A DNA stretch of 64,000 nucleotides from Nocardiopsis ganjiahuensis DSM 45031 (GCF_000341085.1 NZ_ANBA01000008.1:533112-597111); one strand, 5' to 3'; positions 50,774-60,107 are shown, numbered from the stretch's first letter. Notes: generated from the sequence alone by a model not told the origin. Program-made: numbers and translations.

Positions 50774-52140
50774 GGCAGCTCCACTCGGATTCGGGTCGGC
50801 CCGCCTTCGGGGCTCGTGAGCCCCATTGTCCCGCCCATCACGGCCACCCGGTCCGAGAGGCCGGTCAGCCCGCTGCCCTTGCGCTGGTCGGCCCCGCCGA
50901 CCCCGTTGTCGGTGACCTCCACCGTGAGGATGGCCGTGGTGGTCTCCTGCGCCGCCCCGAGCGCCCTGAGGTCGCCGGGGGCGAGGTGGGCGCGCACGGT
51001 CACGGCGGTGGCCCCGGCGTGCTTGTAGACGTTGGTCAGCGCCTCGGCGACCACGAAGTAGGCGGTGCCCTCCACGTGCGGGGGCAGCCGGTTCGGGATC
51101 GCGGTCTCCACGGTGACGGGGACGGGGCAGTGGTCGGCCAGCTCCTGCAGGGCGTCGTGCAGCCCCCGGTCGGTGAGGACGCGCGGGTGGATGCCGCGCA
51201 CCAGCTCACGGAGCTCGTCGATGAGCTCGTCGGCCTTGGCCTGGGCGGCGACGACCCTCTGGTCGGCCGGGGATCCCTCCTCCAGGTCGATACGGGCCAT
51301 GCCCAGGTCCATGCTGAGCGCCACGAGCCGCTGCTGGGCGCCGTCGTGCAGGTCGCGTTCGATCCTGCGGCGCTCGTACTCGAAGGCGTTGACCAGGCGG
51401 GCCCGGGACTCGGTGACCTGGTCGAGCTCGGCCCGCAGCTCCTCCTTGGGCGGGCCGACCAGGAGGGCGCGGGCGATGACGCCGTGGCCGTAGGACATCA
51501 GCCCGCAGGCGTAGAGGAGCAGTGCGGCCGTGAGCGGGGAGACCAGGGCGTAGGGCATCGCCTCGAGCGGGGTGGTGAGGGTGGTCCAGCCCATGGAGAT
51601 CGCGGGCTCGTTCTCGTTGAACAGCAGGAGGGGGCTGATCGCGAGGACGATCGTCGCGGTCGCCAGGGCTACCACCACGAGGAAGGCCAGGCCGAAGATC
51701 GGGAACATGACCACGGCGTAGGCGACCTCGCGCCAGGTGGCGGCCTCGGAGTAGCGGGTGCGGGCCCAGCCCCACAGGCCAGCCGGTGGGGCGCGGTGCC
51801 CGCTGCTGTTCTCGTCGGGCATGACCAGGTGCAGGCGGCGGCGCTCCAGGGCGCCCAGGGGGATGGCTACGAGCGGGGCGAAGAACACCACCGTGAACAG
51901 ACCGGAGAGGAACGTGACCGTCAGCTCGCCGGTGGAGTGGCCCTGGCCCACCATCGCGACGAAGACCGTCCAGGGCGCGTACACGGGAAGGGCCACGAAG
52001 AACAGGACGCCACCGACGACCAGGGTGGTCAGTGTGTAGGCCAGGGACCGCCAGGGCCAGGACGTGAGCAGGTACCTGGGGCCGGCGAGGGCCTGGCGCA
52101 GGGTGCCAGGTCCCCTTCTCGGGACGTTCCGCGTGTTCAT
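50740..52140 (-). CDS. NarL-type sensor histidine kinase (first system)
   Basis: A 466-residue HisKA_3 kinase. Two pairs of N-terminal helices (about 35-110 and 135-225) surround a conserved cytoplasmic loop IPLGALERRRL, with short extracellular loops and little room for a separate sensor domain. The phospho-His box is ERRRIERDLHDGAQQRLVAL (about 255-274); the HATPase part has EALTNVYKHAG and DNGVGGADQRKGSGLTGLSD. The kinase is a paralogue of that at 55335. The start ATG 52140 is seven bases after a minus-strand TAGCGT, so the mRNA is probably leaderless. No transporter is adjacent. Confidence 0.93.
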   Translation of the reverse strand: MNTRNVPRRGPGTLRQALAGPRYLLTSWPWRSLAYTLTTLVVGGVLFFVALPVYAPWTVFVAMVGQGHSTGELTVTFLSGLFTVVFFAPLVAIPLGALERRRLHLVMPDENSSGHRAPPAGLWGWARTRYSEAATWREVAYAVVMFPIFGLAFLVVVALATATIVLAISPLLLFNENEPAISMGWTTLTTPLEAMPYALVSPLTAALLLYACGLMSYGHGVIARALLVGPPKEELRAELDQVTESRARLVNAFEYERRRIERDLHDGAQQRLVALSMDLGMARIDLEEGSPADQRVVAAQAKADELIDELRELVRGIHPRVLTDRGLHDALQELADHCPVPVTVETAIPNRLPPHVEGTAYFVVAEALTNVYKHAGATAVTVRAHLAPGDLRALGAAQETTTAILTVEVTDNGVGGADQRKGSGLTGLSDRVAVMGGTMGLTSPEGGPTRIRVELPCGPIPTNPTP

Positions 52141-52147
52141 GTACCCA

Positions 52148-52153
52148 ACGCTA
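52148..52153 (-). promoter_or_regulatory. -10 of a leaderless kinase promoter
   Basis: The minus strand reads TAGCGT, ending seven bases before ATG 52140. No ribosome site intervenes. Confidence 0.45.
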
Positions 52154-52296
52154 GGACGCCGGACCCGGACGGGGACATCCGCCGGGCCCGCCACTTCGCG
52201 GTAGGGACGGCCCTACCCGGGTGATGGGGCCAGGCCACCCGGGGCCGCCGCGGGGTTGCCGGTGGGCCGCCGCGCGCCCGCCCCAGCTCAGGGCGA

Positions 52297-52302
52297 TAGA
52301 GT
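52297..52302 (+). promoter_or_regulatory. -10 of a probably leaderless purB promoter
   Basis: TAGAGT lies eight bases before GTG 52311. No Shine-Dalgarno sequence is evident. Confidence 0.45.
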
Positions 52303-52310
52303 GACACGAC

Positions 52311-53741
52311 GTGAGCGCGAAACCTGTGATCCCCGATGTCCTTGCCGCCCGCTACGCGTCCGCGGAGCTGACCCGGCTGTGGTCCCCCGAGTACAAGGTG
52401 GTCGCCGAGAGGCGGCTGTGGTTGGCCGTGCTGCGCGCCCAGGCGCGTCTGGGCGTGGACGTTCCCTCCGGTGTGGTGGAGGACTACGAGAAGGTCCTCG
52501 AACAGGTCGACCTGGCCTCCATCGCCGAACGCGAGCGGGTCACCCGGCACGACGTCAAGGCCCGGATCGAGGAGTTCAACGCCCTCGCCGGACACGAGCA
52601 CGTCCACAAGGGCATGACCTCGCGCGACCTCACCGAGAACGTCGAGCAGCTCCAGGTCCGGGACAGCCTTCTGCTGGTGCGCGACCGTGTGGTGGCGCTG
52701 CTGGCGCGGCTCGGCCGGCTGTCCGCCGAGTACGGCGAGACGGTCATGGCGGGCCGCTCCCACAACGTGGCCGCGCAGGCCACGACCCTGGGCAAGCGTT
52801 TCGCGTCGATCGCCGACGAGGTGCTGGTGGCCCACGGCCGCCTGGAGGAGCTGATCGCCCGGTACCCGCTGCGCGGGATCAAGGGCCCGGTGGGCACCGC
52901 CCAGGACATGCTGGACCTGCTCGGCGGCGACCGTGCGGCGCTGGACACCCTGGAGAACGAGGTCGCCGGCCACCTGGGCTTCGAGCACCGGTTCACCAGC
53001 GTGGGCCAGGTGTACCCGCGTTCGCTGGACTTCGAGGTGCTCACCGCCCTGGTGCAGCTGGCCGCCGGCCCGTCCTCGCTGGCCAAGACGATCCGTCTGA
53101 TGGCCGGGCACGAGCTGGTCACCGAGGGCTTCGCCGAGGGCCAGGTCGGCTCGTCCGCGATGCCGCACAAGATGAACACGCGCTCCTGCGAGCGGGTCAA
53201 CGGCCTCACGGTCATCCTGCGCGGTTACGCGTCCATGGCCGGTGAGCTGGCGGGCGACCAGTGGAACGAGGGCGACGTGTCGTGCTCGGTCGTGCGCCGG
53301 GTGGCGCTGCCGGACGCGTTCTTCGCCTTCGACGGCCTCGTGGAGACCATGCTGACGGTGCTGGACGAGTTCGGCGCCTTCCCCGCGGTGGTCTCGGCCG
53401 AGCTGGACCGCTACCTGCCGTTCCTGGCCACCACCAAGATGCTGATGGCCGCGGTGCGCGCCGGTGTGGGCCGTGAGACCGCGCACGAGCTCATCAAGGA
53501 GCACGCCGTGGGCTCGGCCCTGGCCATGCGCCAGGAGGGCGTGGGCAACCAGCTGCTGGACCGGCTGGCCGCCGACGAGCGCTTCCCGCTGGACCGCGCG
53601 GCCCTGGACGCGCTGCTGGCCGACCGGATCACCTTCACCGGTGCCGCCGCCGACCAGGTGGCCGCGGTGGTGGCGCGGATCGAGGGCATCACCTCGGCCC
53701 GCCCGGAGGCCGCCGCCTACACCCCGGGCTCGATCCTGTAG
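52311..53741 (+). CDS. purB: adenylosuccinate lyase
   Basis: A 476-residue fumarase-superfamily enzyme that cleaves SAICAR and adenylosuccinate in purine synthesis. The signature GSSAMPHKMNTRSCERVNGL (split across the signature loop) is clear; the catalytic serine is in SSAM. The N-terminal RLTRLWSPEYKVVAERRLWL-like block and the KGMTSRDLTENVEQLQ helix match PurB of actinobacteria. GTG 52311 is the start with a -10-like TAGAGT eight bases upstream. It is the essential housekeeping gene in this region, ended by a strong hairpin. Confidence 0.95.
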   Translation: MSAKPVIPDVLAARYASAELTRLWSPEYKVVAERRLWLAVLRAQARLGVDVPSGVVEDYEKVLEQVDLASIAERERVTRHDVKARIEEFNALAGHEHVHKGMTSRDLTENVEQLQVRDSLLLVRDRVVALLARLGRLSAEYGETVMAGRSHNVAAQATTLGKRFASIADEVLVAHGRLEELIARYPLRGIKGPVGTAQDMLDLLGGDRAALDTLENEVAGHLGFEHRFTSVGQVYPRSLDFEVLTALVQLAAGPSSLAKTIRLMAGHELVTEGFAEGQVGSSAMPHKMNTRSCERVNGLTVILRGYASMAGELAGDQWNEGDVSCSVVRRVALPDAFFAFDGLVETMLTVLDEFGAFPAVVSAELDRYLPFLATTKMLMAAVRAGVGRETAHELIKEHAVGSALAMRQEGVGNQLLDRLAADERFPLDRAALDALLADRITFTGAAADQVAAVVARIEGITSARPEAAAYTPGSIL

Positions 53742-53748
53742 GACTCCC

Positions 53749-53789
53749 AGGGCCCAGGCCTCCCGCTCCGAGCGGGAGGCCTGGGCCCT
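53749..53789 (+). terminator. terminator hairpin after purB
   Basis: A perfect 19-bp stem (53749-53767 with 53771-53789) with a three-base loop, eight bases after the purB stop, followed by a short T/C run. Confidence 0.75.
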
Positions 53790-53909
53790 TCGCCCGACGG
53801 GTCGGGCCGGTTCCCGGGGCGGGCTCCCGACGGGGCCGGCCCCGGGCGAGGCCTCCTCACCGGAGCCGGTACCGGCGGACGCCCGCGAGCGCTCGGCCGA
53901 ACGCCCTCC

Positions 53910-54314
53910 TCACACGAGGGCGAGGACCAGGTCCCGGCACGCCCGGGCGCACTCCCGGCACGCCTGGGCGCAGACCCGGCAGTGCTCGTGGTGTTCCGCG
54001 TGCTCCTCACACTCCGCGGCGCACCTGTCGCAGGCCCGGGCGCACGCCTCGAGGACCGACGTGACGAACTCGTCCTCCTCGGCGGTCCGCCGCACCAGGA
54101 TCCGCTGGGTGGCAGCGCAGACGTCGGCGCAGTCCAGGTCGGAACGGGCGCAGGAGATCAGTTCGGCCGCGTCCTCCTCGCGCATGCAGGCGTCCGCGCA
54201 CACCACGCACACCTGCGCGCAGAGCCCGGACGCCTCCACCACCGCGCGTACCTTCTCCCCCACCCCCTCCGGGTCGTCGGGGTGGGCGTACAGCATCTGT
54301 CCGATCACGCTCAT
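53910..54314 (-). CDS. Cys-rich four-helix copper-storage-like protein (DUF326/Csp)
   Basis: A 134-residue protein with about 16 cysteines arranged in CxxxCxxCxxxC and CxxCxxxCxxCxxxC patterns along helical repeats (for example CAQVCVVCADAC and CRVCAQACRECARAC), plus a His-rich EEHAEHHEHC stretch. This is the pattern of DUF326/Csp proteins, whose four-helix bundle binds many Cu(I) ions in its core. There is no twin-arginine signal, so it resembles cytoplasmic Csp3. ATG 54314 has GGAGGCAGAGG upstream. No CsoR or copper pump is nearby. Confidence 0.88.
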   Translation of the reverse strand: MSVIGQMLYAHPDDPEGVGEKVRAVVEASGLCAQVCVVCADACMREEDAAELISCARSDLDCADVCAATQRILVRRTAEEDEFVTSVLEACARACDRCAAECEEHAEHHEHCRVCAQACRECARACRDLVLALV

Positions 54315-54702
54315 GGCCTCTGCCTCCTGTCTGGTCTCCGTTGTCGCGTCCGAGTGGGGAGGAGGCCCTTCAACCGGCCCCCGTCCCCGGTCGGCGTCGC
54401 CGACGCCGTCCACACCCGGGGTGAGGGCCCCGGCCGGTTCGAAGCCGCGGCCGTCCCGGGCGGGCACGCACCGGACGCCGTGGCCTCCCCCGGTGCCGGC
54501 CGCCCACTGCCGCTGAGGAACGCGTTCCCCATGTCCGGCACCGCCCTTCGCACGTCAGCGCGGGTGCCGGGCCGGGGGATGTACTCACGCGCCTACCCGG
54601 CGCACGCCCTTCTCATACGTACCGTCCCCGGTACCGAGGGGCGTTCCCTGCCCTGTCCGGGGTTGGCCGGGACCGGAGACGGCGGCCGGTGCCGCACAGT
54701 GC
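54315..54702. other. gene-free stretch between csp-like gene and second regulator
   Basis: A 388-bp region with no convincing coding capacity. GTACCG-TCCC-CGGTAC (54619-54634) is a short hairpin. It probably contains the promoter of the Csp-like gene; I see no clear CsoR-type operator. Confidence 0.3.
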
Positions 54703-55347
54703 CTAGATCCCGAGGTAGGCGAGGACGGCCAGGACCCTGCGGTTGTCCCCCGAGGTCACCGGCAGGTCCAGCTTGGTGAAGATACCGCTGATGTTCTTGG
54801 CCACCGCGGCCTCGGAGATGAACAGGTGGTCGCCGATGGCCGCGTTCGAGCGCCCCTGGGCCATGAGGGCAAGGACCTCGCGCTCCCGTGGGCTCAGGAG
54901 TTCGAGCGCCGACCGGTTGCGCTGGCTGCCCAGCAGCCTGCGCACCACCTCGGGGTCGACGACCGTTCCTCCCGACCCCACCCGCTCCAGGGTGGTGACC
55001 AGCTCACCGACGTCGCTGACCCGGTCCTTGAGCAGGTACCCGACCCCGGCGGTCGCGCTCTCCATGAGGTCGGCGGCCGCGCGGCGCACCACGTACTGGG
55101 ACAGGACGAGTATCCCCACCCCGGGGTGGGTCCTGGTGACCTCCAGTGCGGCCCGGAGGCCGTCGTCGGTGTTGTGCGGCGGCATCCGCACGTCGGTGAC
55201 GGCCACGTCGGGCCGGTGTTCGGCGACCGCCGCCACCAGCCCCGGCGCGTCCGCCACGCTCGCCACCACCTCGTGTCCGCTCATGGAGATGAGCTGTTCC
55301 AGTCCTTGCCGGAGCAGGGCCGAGTCCTCCGCGATCACGATCCGCAA
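54703..55347 (-). CDS. NarL/LuxR-family response regulator (second system)
   Basis: A 214-residue response regulator. The receiver shows IVIAEDSALLRQGL, phospho-Asp in AVTDVRMPP, and Lys in GVGYLLKDRV; the HTH is LSPREREVLALMAQGRSNAA and ISEAAVAKNISGIFTKLDL. It is a paralogue of the regulator at 50084. Its kinase precedes it with a 13-bp overlap. The ABC transporter genes divergent from the kinase are its likely targets. Confidence 0.93.
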   Translation of the reverse strand: MRIVIAEDSALLRQGLEQLISMSGHEVVASVADAPGLVAAVAEHRPDVAVTDVRMPPHNTDDGLRAALEVTRTHPGVGILVLSQYVVRRAAADLMESATAGVGYLLKDRVSDVGELVTTLERVGSGGTVVDPEVVRRLLGSQRNRSALELLSPREREVLALMAQGRSNAAIGDHLFISEAAVAKNISGIFTKLDLPVTSGDNRRVLAVLAYLGI

Positions 55348-56624
55348 GGGATCTCCACCTCCACTGTCGTCGGTCCGCCCGGCGGGCTGTTCAGGTGCAC
55401 CCGTCCCCCGAGCGCCTCGGCCCGGTCGGCCAGTCCGGTCAGCCCCGACCCGGCCCCGGGGTCGGCGCCGCCCACCCCGTCGTCGCTCACCCTGAGGAGG
55501 AGGCGGTCCGGTTCCGAGCGGCCCAGGGACAGGTCGATCCGGTCGGCTCCGGAGTGCCGGACGGCATTGGCCACGGCCTCGGCGGCGCAGAAGTAGACGG
55601 TCGACTCGATCGGTTCCGGGGGTCTTCGGGTGTGGTTCACGCGGACCGTGAGCGGGACGGGGCAGGTGTCGGCCATCTCCTCCAGGGCGGCCGCGAGCCC
55701 CCGCTCGGTGAGGGTCGCCGGATGGATGCCGTGGACGAGGTCACGGAGTTCGGTCAGGGTGGTCTTGGCGTCCCGGTAGGCCTGGTCGACCAGGGCCCGA
55801 CCGCCGTCCGGATCGCTGTCGAACAGGTTCCTGGCCATGCCGAGACGCATGATCACCGAGGTCAGTCGCTGCTGGGCTCCGTCGTGCAGGTCCCGTTCGA
55901 TACGGCGGCGCTCCGCGGTGAACGCGTCCGCGAGCCGGGCGCGGGAGCGGACCGTCTCCCCCAGACGGGCGCCCAGTTCCTCCTGGCGGTCACCGGTGAG
56001 TACCAGCGCGGTCAACCGGGCCCGGCCCGCGGCCAGCACCATGGTCAGGTAGGCCGACACCACCAGCAGGACCAGCCCGGCCACGAGGTCCGCGGCCCAG
56101 GGCAGGGCGGGCAGGATCCGGGATCCGAGCTGCCCCGCGGGCTCCTCCGGGCCCGTGTTCTCGAAGAGGTGCAGCACGGGCGAGGCCAGCAGGGCCAGGG
56201 GCAGGGACACCAGGAGGACGACCATCACCGCCTCCAGCACGGAGAGCGGCAGGAGCATCAGGCCGTAGGCGAGTTCGCGCCAGGTCGCGACCTCCCGCAG
56301 CCGGACCCGCACCCACGCGGGGGAACCCGTCCTGCCGGGGAAGGGGAGGTGCGGGGTGGGGGCCGGGCCCGGTTCGAGAAGGGTGAGCCGTCGGCGTTCC
56401 AGGGCCCCGAGGGGCAGGCCCGCGAGCAGGAGCAGCGGCCAGCACAGCAGCGACCAGAGCACCGCCACCGGCAGGGAGGTGGTCAGGTACAACAGGGCGC
56501 GCCACGGCCAGGAGGTGCACAGGACGGCCAGCGGCCGGGCCGTCACGGTGCTCCAGAACGTCGGGGGCTCGACTTTCAACGGGTGTGCTCCTACGTCCTC
56601 GAGAGGTGACCGGCCGCGAGACAT
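55335..56624 (-). CDS. NarL-type sensor histidine kinase (second system)
   Basis: A 429-residue kinase, paralogous to that at 50740. It has the same TSWPWRALLYLTTS first helix, LGALERRRLTLLEPG loop, ATWRELAYGLMLLPLS and HisKA_3 box ERRRIERDLHDGAQQRLTSV; the N-box is EAVANAVRHSG, and the G-box DDGVGGADPGAGSGLTGLAD. Very short extracytoplasmic loops suggest sensing within the membrane or via a partner, as for kinases paired with ABC transporters. ATG 56624. The 170-bp intergenic region with the transporter holds an inverted repeat. Confidence 0.92.
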   Translation of the reverse strand: MSRGRSPLEDVGAHPLKVEPPTFWSTVTARPLAVLCTSWPWRALLYLTTSLPVAVLWSLLCWPLLLLAGLPLGALERRRLTLLEPGPAPTPHLPFPGRTGSPAWVRVRLREVATWRELAYGLMLLPLSVLEAVMVVLLVSLPLALLASPVLHLFENTGPEEPAGQLGSRILPALPWAADLVAGLVLLVVSAYLTMVLAAGRARLTALVLTGDRQEELGARLGETVRSRARLADAFTAERRRIERDLHDGAQQRLTSVIMRLGMARNLFDSDPDGGRALVDQAYRDAKTTLTELRDLVHGIHPATLTERGLAAALEEMADTCPVPLTVRVNHTRRPPEPIESTVYFCAAEAVANAVRHSGADRIDLSLGRSEPDRLLLRVSDDGVGGADPGAGSGLTGLADRAEALGGRVHLNSPPGGPTTVEVEIPCGS

Positions 56625-56656
56625 CCTACTGAGGGTCAGGAAAATCCACTTCCGAA

Positions 56657-56672
56657 GTAGAGGTTCCTCTAC
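56657..56672. promoter_or_regulatory. inverted repeat GTAGAGG-TT-CCTCTAC
   Basis: A 7-bp inverted repeat with a two-base centre lies between the divergent kinase and ABC transporter genes. It is a candidate site for the cognate response regulator; the link is by position only. Confidence 0.45.
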
Positions 56673-56793
56673 CTGCCCTTTCCGGTCAGGGCCAGTGTTC
56701 CTTCCCTCCCCTTCTGTTTGACTTCGGAGAGACCCTGAAACGGGAGTTCAGCACCGCTTCTCCCCAACCGATGAACACGTCCGGAGGAGCCCG

Positions 56794-57600
56794 GTGGGCC
56801 GACCAGGAATTCCCGAACAATCGCATGCTCCGAATGCGCCGACCCCACCGGAACCGGAGGTCGGAAAACACGGGGAAGTCGTTCTGGAAACACGTGGACT
56901 GCACAAGTCCCACGGACGAAAGAATCGTCCCGTGCACGCCCTGAGGGGTGTCGACGCAGTTTTCCGAAAAGGCGAGTTCACCGCGGTGATGGGCCCCTCC
57001 GGCTCGGGGAAGAGCACCTTCCTGCACTGCGCGGCCGGACTGGAGCGCCCCGACTCCGGGGCGGTGCTGACGCAGGGGCGCGACCTGGTCCGGCTCCCCG
57101 AGAGGGAGCTGACCCGGCTACGGGCGCGCACGTTCGGTTTCGTGTTCCAGTCGTTCAACCTGCTCCCCTTCCTCACCGCCGGAGAGAACATCACCCTCGG
57201 CCCGCGTCTGGCGGGTCTGCGGCCGGACCCCGTGTGGCGGGACGGTCTCGTGCGCGCCCTGGGGTTGACCGAGCGGTTGGACCACCGGCCCGCCGAACTC
57301 TCCGGCGGGCAGCGGCAGCGGGTGGCCGTGGCGCGCGCCCTGGTGCACCGGCCGTGCGTGCTCTTCGCGGACGAGCCCACCGGCAACCTCGACTCCCGCT
57401 CCAGTGCCCGGGTCCTGGACGCGCTGCGGCGCACGGTCTCCGAGCACGGCCAGACGGTCGTCATGGTCACGCACGACCCCGTCGGCGCGGCCCGGGCCGA
57501 CCGGGTCCTGTTCCTCCGTGACGGGACGCTCGGGGAGGAACTGACCGCGCCCGACCCCGCCGCGGTCCTGGACCGGGTCGGCCACTGGGGGGACCTGTGA
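56794..57600 (+). CDS. ABC transporter ATP-binding protein (MacB/LolD/BceA-like)
   Basis: A 268-residue ATPase. Walker A GPSGSGKST, Q-loop VFQSFNLLPFLTAGEN, signature LSGGQRQRVAVARAL, Walker B VLFADEPTGNLDSR and H-loop VTHDP match the MacB-type family with the diagnostic NLDS. A proline-rich 30-residue N-terminal tail precedes the domain. GTG 56794 has a GGAGGAG site five bases upstream. It overlaps the permease gene by 4 bp (GTGA) and is divergent from the second two-component system, the usual arrangement for antimicrobial-peptide or cell-wall-stress exporters. Confidence 0.92.
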   Translation: MGRPGIPEQSHAPNAPTPPEPEVGKHGEVVLETRGLHKSHGRKNRPVHALRGVDAVFRKGEFTAVMGPSGSGKSTFLHCAAGLERPDSGAVLTQGRDLVRLPERELTRLRARTFGFVFQSFNLLPFLTAGENITLGPRLAGLRPDPVWRDGLVRALGLTERLDHRPAELSGGQRQRVAVARALVHRPCVLFADEPTGNLDSRSSARVLDALRRTVSEHGQTVVMVTHDPVGAARADRVLFLRDGTLGEELTAPDPAAVLDRVGHWGDL

Positions 57601-60107
57601 TCACGTTGGTGCTGCGCGGGGTCGCGGCCCGGGCCGGCTCCCTGCTCGTCGCCGTCCTGACCGTGGCGGCGGGCGCGGGGCTCGCGGTGGCGACCGTGGC
57701 GCTCCAGGGTTCGGTCGAACACGTGGCCGCGACAGGTGGGAACGCGGCCTGGCGACTGGCCGACGCCGGGGTCGTCGTCGTGGCCGTACCCGAGGACGGT
57801 GCGCTCGCGGAGACCCCGTCCGCCGAACCCGCGCGGCTGGACCACGACAGCGTGGAGGAGCTGGCCGGGATCGCCGGGGTCGAGAGGGTGGGCGTCGAGG
57901 CCCCCTTCCCGGTCCATGTCGTGGGCCCCGAGGAGACCCTGGGCGGTCGGACCGACCGGTCGTGGGGGCACTCGGTGGAGCTGGCGGAGGCCGAAGGGCT
58001 CGTACCCGCTTCGGGCCGCTTCCCCCGGGCGTCGGGAGAGGTGGCCGTGGACGCGCGCACCGCGGCCGACGCGGGGCTGGAACCGGGGAGCACCGCACGG
58101 CTGCTCACCCCGGAAGGAATCGAGTCCGCCCTGGTCACCGGGGTTTTCGAGCAGGAGGCGAACCCGGCTCGGGCGGTGGTTCTACCGTCGGAGGAGGCCG
58201 CCGCGCACGGTGGCGCTCCGGTTCTGGCCGCGCTCCACCTGAACGGGGAGCGGAGCCCGGACCGGGTCGCCGAGGAGGTCGGGGAACGGATCCCCGGGGT
58301 GCGGGCGCTGACCGGCACGGAGCGCGGCGAGGCCCTCGTCCTGGACCGCACGGACCGCGAACTGTCGTCGGGCATGGGGCGTTTCCTCGCCACCGTCTCG
58401 GGCTTCGCGTCGGCACTCGCCGTGATCATGCTCCTCAACCTGACGGCCCTGGCCGTGCGCCGGCGCTCCCATGAGTTCGCCCTGATCCGCCTGGCCGGAG
58501 CCGGGCCGGGGACGGTCCGCGGACTGGTTCTGGGTGAGGCGGTCGTCCTGGGCGGTGTCGCGGCCGCGCTCTCGTGGGCGGTGGGCGCGCTCCTCGCCCT
58601 GCTGCTGGCCTGGCTGTTCGGGTCGATGGGTGTGCTGCCGTCCGGGTTCGCCCTCCGGATCGGGTGGTCGGCACCGGCTGTCGGCGGGGTGCTGGCACTG
58701 GCTGTCGCCGTGGCGGCGGCGTGGGGACCGGCACGCACCGCCGCGCGGATCACCCCGATGGAGGCCGTGCGCGTCGCCGCGCCCGGGCCCGAACGCGGCC
58801 GCGGGGTGCGCACCGTGCTCGGGGCACTGGTCAGCTGTGGCGCGGTCGCCTTGCTGATGGGCGCCTGGGCACTGAGCGGGACCCGGAGCGGGGTGCTGGC
58901 GGCCTTCGCCGGCGCGATGGCCCTGGTGTTCGGTGCCGCGCTCCTCACCCCGCTCCTGGCCCGGGTGTCCCTGGCGCTCGTCCGACCGCTGGTCCGGCAC
59001 CGGGTCGTGCCCTTCCTGACCGAGCGGGACGCCCGGGCGAACCAGGGCCGGGTGGCGGGTGTGCTCACCCCGCTCCTGGTGTTGACCGCGGTCTCCTTCC
59101 TGCTGCTCTTCCAGGGAACGACCACGGCCCGGGCCCACGCCCACTCCCAGGGGGAACTGCTCGCCGCCGACCTGGTGGTGTCGGGCCCGGAGGGGGTCGG
59201 TGTTCCTGAGGGCGCCGTACGGGGCCTCGAGCGGGTCCCCGGCGTGGCAGCGGTCGGCGGGTTCCGGCGGACGGTGATCTCCATCGGGGGCGTGTCCGCG
59301 CCGGCCTACCTGGTCGAACCGGAGACCGTCACCCGCTTCTTCGGTCTGGAGAGCGTGGAGGGTTCGTGGCGGGAGTTCGGGACCGACGCCGTCGCACTGC
59401 ACGCCGACACCGCGCGGCGGACGGGGGCGAAGGCCGGGGACGTGCTGGAGCTGACCGGCCCGGACGGTGTCGGGTTCCGGGCGCGGGTCGCGGTCCTCTA
59501 CGAGGCCGGGGTCGGCTTCCCCGAGGCCCTGGTGCCCGGGGAGGTGCTGGCGCCGCGGATGCTCGACTCGACCGACAGCGCCGTCCACGTCGCGCTCGCC
59601 ACCGGCGCCGACCCCGTGGCGACCGCGGCCGCGGTGCGCGAGGCGGTCGACGCGGGGCCCGAGACACGGGTGCTGACCGGATCGGACCACCTCGCGGAGC
59701 AGGCCGTGATGGGAGAGGAGGACGGCTGGCTGCTTCTGCTGATGGTCGCTCTGCTGGTGGGTTTCACCGGGATGAGCGCGGCCAACACGCTGGTCGTGTC
59801 CGTGGCGGGGCGTGCGCGCGACTTCGCGCTGTTGCGACTGGCCGGAGCCTCTCGGAGCCAGGTCGCGGGAATGGTGTCGGTCGAGGCGCTGGCGGTGGCG
59901 GCGGTGGGGATCCTGGTCGGCGGTGCCGTGGCCGCCTCCGGTCTGGCGGTCGCCGGATACGCCCTGACCGGGGACACCGTGGTCCTGGGTGCGCCGGTCG
60001 GGCAGTGCCTGGCTGTCGCGGCCACGGTCATGGTCGTCGGTCTCGTCGCGAGCCTGGCCCCGGCCGTGGCCGCTCTGCGGGCGCATCCTCTGCGCACGGG
60101 AGTATGA
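57597..60107 (+). CDS. FtsX/MacB-like ABC permease (duplicated)
   Basis: An 836-residue permease with an internal repeat. An N-terminal helix (about 9-30) leads to an extracellular MacB-like domain (about 40-250), then FtsX helices near 255-400, a second transmembrane/extracellular half, and final FtsX helices (about 715-830). Sequence marks are ALAVIMLLNLTALAVRRRSH and MSAANTLVVSVAGRARDFAL. It works with the preceding ATPase. In actinobacteria such permeases may carry lipoproteins, antibiotics or peptides; the substrate here is unknown. Confidence 0.92.
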   Translation: MITLVLRGVAARAGSLLVAVLTVAAGAGLAVATVALQGSVEHVAATGGNAAWRLADAGVVVVAVPEDGALAETPSAEPARLDHDSVEELAGIAGVERVGVEAPFPVHVVGPEETLGGRTDRSWGHSVELAEAEGLVPASGRFPRASGEVAVDARTAADAGLEPGSTARLLTPEGIESALVTGVFEQEANPARAVVLPSEEAAAHGGAPVLAALHLNGERSPDRVAEEVGERIPGVRALTGTERGEALVLDRTDRELSSGMGRFLATVSGFASALAVIMLLNLTALAVRRRSHEFALIRLAGAGPGTVRGLVLGEAVVLGGVAAALSWAVGALLALLLAWLFGSMGVLPSGFALRIGWSAPAVGGVLALAVAVAAAWGPARTAARITPMEAVRVAAPGPERGRGVRTVLGALVSCGAVALLMGAWALSGTRSGVLAAFAGAMALVFGAALLTPLLARVSLALVRPLVRHRVVPFLTERDARANQGRVAGVLTPLLVLTAVSFLLLFQGTTTARAHAHSQGELLAADLVVSGPEGVGVPEGAVRGLERVPGVAAVGGFRRTVISIGGVSAPAYLVEPETVTRFFGLESVEGSWREFGTDAVALHADTARRTGAKAGDVLELTGPDGVGFRARVAVLYEAGVGFPEALVPGEVLAPRMLDSTDSAVHVALATGADPVATAAAVREAVDAGPETRVLTGSDHLAEQAVMGEEDGWLLLLMVALLVGFTGMSAANTLVVSVAGRARDFALLRLAGASRSQVAGMVSVEALAVAAVGILVGGAVAASGLAVAGYALTGDTVVLGAPVGQCLAVAATVMVVGLVASLAPAVAALRAHPLRTGV

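Noticed and set aside
54619..54634. GTACCG-TCCC-CGGTAC as a CsoR copper operator for the Csp-like gene
   Set aside because: It lies about 300 bp from the start and does not match the usual CsoR TACCC-type dyad.
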